A DNA stretch of 64,000 nt, from positions 5,099,195-5,163,194 of the forward strand of contig CM063249.1 of NCBI GenBank assembly GCA_032158295.1, in the 5' to 3' direction. The position numbers were made by a program, and so were the translations under genes. This DNA comes from Pycnopodia helianthoides (lineage: Eukaryota > Echinodermata > Asteroidea > Forcipulatida > Asteriidae). This document shows positions 58,262 through 64,000 of the stretch, piece after piece (the stretch's first letter is position 1; every line of letters starts with the position of its first letter). Under the pieces are notes generated by a model. That model searched no databases. It saw nothing but the letters and a program-made list of their open reading frames with translations, and had not been told where the DNA came from.

Positions 58262-58475
58262 AGTCTTCGAGTCACAGATTTACGCCACTCATTTTAATAA
58301 TATGCCACACTGCTGCACTTTGAAAATTCCTACCCGTATCTTGTTTACCAACTCTGCCACAGTTCAAGAGGAACGTGAACAGATATTTTCTCTTTCTTTA
58401 GATGATTCCTTATTTTCCTTTTAGCCCTCTCCCTGGCATTTTGGCCTTGTCTAGGCAGTTTGTCCTAAAATAAAA
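58262..58475 (+). pseudogene. LINE 3' fragment in lectin 3 intron
   Basis: Counterpart of 44640-44845 and 50930-51170. The words 'cagttcaagaggaacgtgaa' and 'agatattttctctttcttta' are retained. Confidence 0.75.
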
Positions 58476-58527
58476 CTAATAAAACTATAAGGACTATTGA
58501 ACATAATTTCAAGAATTGTGTACAAAC

Positions 58528-58849
58528 CTTCAAGTTCAATGTCGTTGCAACCAATCCAGAACCTTTGGTAACTGTACATGTTGAGGAGGTTTTGTAATTC
58601 TTCTTCGGATTGAGGGACAACCATCTCGCCCTCCATCTGAATGCAAATCTGCTTGCCCTGTTCCCAAGTAACTTCCCCATTATGCACCTTGTAGCACTTG
58701 TCATGCCACTGGCTCCAAGAAGGAGGGCATCGTGGTCTCCCTCTGATGGGGGCCTTCATACACTGCCAATTACCGGCAGCGTAGTTTGCCATCATGATTA
58801 CCCCAACAACACCCATCAGCAGTTTGCTTGCTAACATTTTGCAGACCAT
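58528..58849 (-). CDS. C-type lectin 3, exon 1 (gene interrupted in exon 2)
   Basis: Open exon with start MVCKMLASKLLMGVVGVIMM by homology with lectin 2. An upstream in-frame ATG at 58909 would add 20 residues (MKAASSLLFVYLAAFLICQE), also hydrophobic. The body NWQCMKAPIRGRPRCPPSWS through FWIGCNDIELE is almost identical to lectin 1, so units 1 and 3 are the most recent pair. The donor is GAAG^GTTTGT at 58528/58527 and the intron is 1.18 kb. Exon 2 is frameshifted, so a full CRD is not made as the sequence stands. Confidence 0.8.
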
Positions 58850-59646
58850 CTCTTGACAAATTAAAAATGCTGCCAGATATACAAATAACAAAGAAGATGC
58901 AGCCTTCACAGAACGAAACTGCGCCGAGATCCTCCAAGTACCATAAAAACACGGATTATCCGGTCACGAAAAGAAACTGCGCAACTCGGAGTTCTCCAAT
59001 AACAGGGCTGAATCATTACAAAATGTATATATGCATAAAATATAATATGACTTATTATGATTTTGAGTTATGCATAATAAATGACCGATCAGCCGCCAAG
59101 CGATACACTGTAACTTGCGGTAGGAGGAAACGTTCACCAGCTTGTGTTTATAGAGAGAAAAAAAACGTAACATCATAATAAAACTATATAGTAATAGTAC
59201 GCGTTGGTCAAGTTAATGGCACCAGTTTACTTTCCCCCTTCAAAGTAAACTCGTAAACAATTTACGCTCATGACGATGGAATAGTGTAGCTCTAACCACT
59301 TGTAACCAAAAAAGGGAATTTTCTTTCATCGTGATGATACTGTCCTAATGACTTACCAATTATTCAGTATGAGCATTTGATGCCTTTCAAAGCTATTGTG
59401 TCTATCCTCATAAAAATTAATCGCCCGAAAAATTGCCGGTAGCCGTTAAAGAGAGGCACTTATTTTCCCTAGGGACTTGAACTTGAAATATTCTGTTGTT
59501 CAATGACAATATTAACAAACGGACGACATTTGTTCGGAAATAATAAGCCTTGGGTATCTTTTGAAATTTGAACCACGATTCTAGTGACTACTGTAAGAGT
59601 CTTGAAAACTTCTTTTGAAATTCGAACCACGATTCCAGTGACTACT

Positions 59647-60038
59647 TTAAAGGAACATTACAGAATTGGTTAAGAAAAAAACTTGTAAATTATACTTTTT
59701 TATCACAGATTTAAATAAAACTTACGGTCTAATGATGATGATGGTAGAAAACATCCCTTGAAATATATCTGTCTGAAATGCCATATTTGATGAGAAATGA
59801 ATAAACCAATTTTCCGATTGGAGTTTATCGCTCATGAGCGTTTTATTCATTTGTTGAATCTGTATGATTTCATGCAAATGTGTAATCGGTTTTTCACTAT
59901 TTTCTCGTGACCCAGACTGCCGATCGATCTCAAACTTCTACAGGTTTGTCAGTTTATGTATATGGTGGATTACATAAAGTGCTTACACTGCCAGCAACTG
60001 TTTTGATAGCAAAAACCAATTCTGTAATGTTCCTTTAA
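59647..60038. mobile_element. TTAA-MITE family I, copy 5
   Basis: TTAA at 59647-59650 and 60035-60038 surrounds 384 bp in the opposite orientation to copies 2-4. Unit 2 lacks it at the matching place (about 52283, 'ctactgtaaaagt'). Confidence 0.92.
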
Positions 60039-61549
60039 GAGTCTTGAAAACTCAACATAATTTCAGAAAAACGAAGATTGTGCAGGAGCACAGATAGCCT
60101 TGACCAAGGCGAAAACAAAATTTGCTAAAAAGACTTCACAACAAAATAATATCTTCCGAACATATACTTTGGATGGTACTATCAATCAACCAATCATTTC
60201 TTAATTCAAGTGCACCACATACAATTATCTCAGCGCAATGTACATTGTTACTAATTGTACATTGTTACTAAATGGGCTTTCGTAGTGGTGGTACAGTTTA
60301 ATGATTTGTTATTACTGCGTGCAATGAACTAAGGCGCGTCGTTGCTGCCTCTGCATGTCGTGCAGTATAAATTGAAAAGAGGGCATGTTTGAGATGTACA
60401 TATACTCAATAATATTCGTTATTGAAATAAAAGTATCGCTGCACATGTAGATGTAAAAGCAAATATTACGGAGCGCCGAATGTGCAAGATTGTGAACTCG
60501 GGCGACGGGCTGAAATGTGAAATACTGGACCTACCGCATTACGTTCCATCAGAATGAAGCAATGCATTGTATACAGACTGCGGCACTTTATCTTAACAAA
60601 TTAACGAAATAGGGGGGAGGCGGTGACACAGCTGTTCAATTCTCATGAAATAAACATCAAATAGTTTTTTTGAATTAAATATTGTTTATGAATAGAAAAA
60701 TGTACACATGGTCGTGGTTTATATCAAACCAAATTGCCATCTTGAGACAAAGAGCGCCCTCTCCCGTCAATGCCATTCGCAAGTTGCACAATCAACCATG
60801 CGTCCGTTTCGCTCGGTACCAGTGCCTCTTCCAAAGGGGCTGGGATGGGCTGACGTCTACACATGCGCATTGGACAGTTCTCCATGACCTGATAACCCCC
60901 AAGTCACCTTTTCCTGTTTGCGAAAGATTCGACTATCAATAATCACCCAGCTCTTTTGTGTAAATCAATTGCAAATTATTATTGTCACTCTTGGCCTTGT
61001 ACTAGACTTAGGGCTCGATTGGTGTTGGTTAGGGTCACTTTTGAACGGTCTAGATGATTGGAGTAAGTTTTATTTTTAGTTTGCAGTGTTAAGAAAGAAT
61101 TTTAAAACAAGAGCATCTTTAACCCTATCAGGACCGGGGGCACCTTATTCATTTTGCGCCCGAAACTTTGACGCAGCATTCGATTACCACAAAATTTTCT
61201 GACTTTTTCCAATGTTTATCCTAATTTGTTTTTTTTTTTATTATATTGGGGTTCCAATGTGACCATGGCAACCATTTGGGTCGATCTTGGATCAAACGAT
61301 TGAACATTTTGTTTTGAATTTTTTGGTCTCTTTTAACAAAGTTTCCACTTTTCCCAAGAAAAGGTTAAATGCATTGTGAATTTGAATTGGGCGCCAAATT
61401 CGGCTGCCGTCTTGGCATTTGTGTTTTTAGTTCGTATTTAGGGTTTCAAACTATATCATTTTTTTTTTAAAGATTTCTTTCAAATATGCTGGATTTTAAC
61501 TTTTCAGCCTAGAACTACTATATAGTTATTATAGGTGTTCCGTTACTTT

Positions 61550-63800
61550 GACCTAAGAAGAAAAAAACTGTAGCCCAAAATATGAAATTGATAGTGTATA
61601 GTTTTTTTTTAACTTCCCTTAATCATTTTCGAGATGGATGCAAATGACATAAAGAGATCACGAAATAGTAAGAAATGTCATACAAGTTTGGATCTTTAAG
61701 CAAACATTTTTTAATACACGTCATATCGTTCAGGGAGATATTCTTTTATTTCAATTTGTTCAACAGAGGGCGCTGTATAAACACCTCATTAGATCATTTT
61801 CATATTATTTACTTTGAAAGTTAGCCCCACACTGATGTTTCGTACAAAGATAAAAACACATCATATCAGTAGATATGATTTTTAAAAGTTAAAGCTTCCT
61901 GTTTGTAAGCAACAAGACAACACAAACATTACGACATTATTATAATGTGGTTCAGGTGATATAATGATCTTTTTTTTATTTAGAGCTTCCTGTGTGGACC
62001 GAAAATAAAGGTCAAGGTTGGGTAATCCCTTGGATTAAAATGTTATAAATGTGTAAGCTACATGACAACACAAACATTACGACTTTACGATATGTGGTTC
62101 ACGAGATATGATGTGATAAAGGAATAGGCTTTGAATTACAGTAATTTGACACCTGATGACGTCACTAACAAATTTTATAAGGTACAATGTGGTATGTAAC
62201 GCATCCCCATCTAATGCCTTTTAATAACGAAAACTCTAAACGTACGTAGGAATTACATGTATTTGTCATGTACTAATCGGACGGGCTATACGCTAACTTA
62301 ATTGGTCATCTACTGTTTAGGAAGTCAATAACAAGGTACATCATTATTTCATGGTAATTTGACAGACTCAAGTAAGACCCAATCTCGTGTAGGCCACCCC
62401 ACAGTGCATGAACCATACAGATCATCTATCACTATCGCAAACGTGACTGGATGGAGTCTATGCTAGCACTACGTCATAGCCACAATGCAAAGATTTACCA
62501 ATTAATGGTTAATTATTGTGGTACTTTGATTACGTTTAATGGTCCGGAACATCTGTTATTAAAAGCCTTAAATTTTCCAAAACAATTTATGTAATATAGG
62601 AAACTCAAATCTAACTGATATTGACCAGTTTTTTACCAGCCAAATATTTACACGCTTAAAACCATGTTTTTTGTAAACAGATACAAAACGTGCTATAAAT
62701 GATGTCACGATGACGTGGCGGAAAGTATTAAGCCAAAAAACACATCTACAATATAAAACAAGTCTATAACTGAACAAAGTTTGAGAATCGTATGAATAAT
62801 TCTTGAGATATGGTGGTAACAAGATTAACTAATTAAATGTTATACGACGATCACGTGGTTAATTAATTAACAATTTAAATTTACTTATATTAAAAAACTA
62901 AAGCATGACATGTAAGCTTCCATTTGGTACAACATTTGAGAACAGTTTTATATTGCTAAATTTGTCATTATGCCGTTCAGTTAAAAACACATGTTAAGTC
63001 AATGGGGTTTTGTGGAGAATGAAAGAATAATAAAAGAAAAAAAGAAAAAAATCCCGACAGAAACAATAGCTGTACTGACTGGAAGTTTGGAACAGCTAAA
63101 GTTATTGAAAGATCCGAGTTTCAAACAATGGATATCAAAGTGAATCGCTCACGACTCGGAAAAGCTGTCATTTATTGTACTCGTCATCAAGTCATTGTGT
63201 CAATTTAAATCAAGGGTTTCTCGATTGATATCCTCAATGAGAGAATAGGATTCTAATTAGGATTCTAGGGTAAAAAATATACCCTAGTTGGGAAACTTTG
63301 CAAATACATTTACATTGACAAAGGCATTTATATAGTATAAAACAATTATTATAACGCAACATGATTATAAAACTTTAAGCATATATAGCTAATTTTTCTT
63401 TGACCAAAAGTTTACCTAACAGTTAGGCCTATGCCTACAGGTCCATTACAGCATTTCTGATTTTACTTGATGCAATCAACAATATCGTTTGCTAAAAACC
63501 ATTTAGTAATTTCTCTGAGTATTACAAGTCTTACAGTTATTATAATTATTACCATCACTCATAATGTATGAAACAATAAATCCACATTTTATGTTGATAT
63601 TTTATCAAATCTCCCAAATCAATCTTGCCAAAGATAATGGTCAGAGATAAGCACTTCATCAGACCCATGTTTTTGTCAGCTTTAACCATGGCAACCGTTT
63701 GTTTTTCTTCGGGTGAGAAGACTTTTCGGGATATTGATGTGTCATGTGATAGTGAAAATCCAAATTGTTCCCCATAATTGGACAAACCAATGATTACAAC
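61550..63800. other. No gene recognised; short direct repeat near 61904-62100
   Basis: 'gacaacacaaacattacgac' occurs at 61917 and 62063 with similar flanks ('gtaagc', 'atgtggttca'), about 147 bp apart. The rest is AT-rich and featureless to me. Confidence 0.45.
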
Positions 63801-63802
63801 AT

Positions 63803-63832
63803 CAACAATAATAATAATAATAATAATAACTG
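63803..63832. repeat. (AAT)n microsatellite at a SINE tail
   Basis: About eight AAT units directly beside the 3' end of the minus-strand SINE at 63838-64000, matching the AT-rich tail of the copy at 18203-18621. Confidence 0.9.
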
Positions 63833-63837
63833 TATTT

Positions 63838-64000
63838 ATATAGCGCCTTTTGCCAAAGGATACAAGGCGCTCAGTATTTTTACCTGCCATGTATGTGGAG
63901 CTACGTTTTGAAGTATGAGACCTATGCATTTATAGCACAATGTAATGGTTTACAAGGTGCGGTGGCGCAGTATGCTGCCAATCAAACCAGGAACACCGGG
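63838..64000 (-). mobile_element. tRNA-Leu-derived SINE, 3' part, running off the window
   Basis: The blocks 'gctacgttttgaagtatgag', 'tgtaatggttta', 'ggcgcagtatgctgcc' and 'atcaaaccaggaacaccg' match the body of the SINE at 18203-18621. The tRNA-like head lies beyond the right end. Confidence 0.85.

Larger units (their letters stand above)
54850..61550. repeat. Lectin segmental duplication, unit 3
   Basis: Aligns with unit 1 from 'aatgtcaatcactgtcggg' to the 'ccctatcaggaccggggg' and 'gccaaattcggctgcc' blocks. It lacks three unit 1 insertions and has its own family I MITE (59647-60038). Confidence 0.8.

Noticed and set aside
1..64000. CRISPR arrays, bacterial operons or phage genes
   Set aside because: Spliced genes, SINEs, LINEs and MITEs show animal nuclear DNA; no spacer-repeat pattern was seen.

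Overview
The window looks like nuclear DNA of a marine deuterostome, most likely an echinoderm and possibly a sea star. It is AT-rich and intron-bearing. Only two small gene families are visible, set in a dense background of MITEs, foldback elements, tRNA-derived SINEs, LINE remnants, a Penelope-like element and a gypsy-like remnant. The organism is inferred from this repeat and gene style and has not been verified.

Left half (about 2.3-36.6 kb): a tandem array of three Patched-domain (PTCHD/PTR-like, RND-type 12-TM) genes, all on the minus strand, so they read from right to left. Each has the same structure. An N-terminal exon of about 330 codons ends in TM4, a phase-1 intron splits the GIGVDD motif, and a long C-terminal exon of about 560-590 codons follows. 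Gene C (exons 33472-34459 and 29670-31344) has a 1-nt deletion in exon 2. Gene B (22649-23639 and 12688-14456) is open throughout and predicts 919 aa. Gene A (2608-3579) has a 1-nt deletion in exon 1, and no second exon lies inside the window. The 8.2-kb intron of gene B has collected a 1.57-kb palindromic foldback, a SINE, several MITEs and two LINE remnants. Upstream of gene C a ~1.2-kb block with a plausible CCAAT/TATA promoter is tandemly duplicated; the second copy has a broken TATA.

Right half (about 40-61.5 kb): three tandem copies of a 5-7 kb unit, each with a two-exon, minus-strand, secreted single-CRD C-type lectin gene. Lectins 1 and 2 are open and carry QPN at the sugar-specificity position. 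Lectin 3 carries EPN but has a 1-nt insertion that removes the last conserved cysteines. Aligning the three units by eye gives empty sites for several transposon insertions. Two of these support a TTAA target for elements beginning AGG; one such element contains a THAP-domain remnant. Together these point to Kolobok (T2-like) DNA transposons as the source of the most abundant MITEs here.

Between these clusters I recognise no other protein-coding gene. Long stretches are repeats or sequence in which I see nothing. The best leads are (i) the duplicated arrays used as natural empty-site assays for MITE families, (ii) the foldback with tRNA-like sequence at its tip in a Patched intron, and (iii) the single-nucleotide frameshifts in three otherwise well-conserved genes, which may be assembly errors or recent decay.
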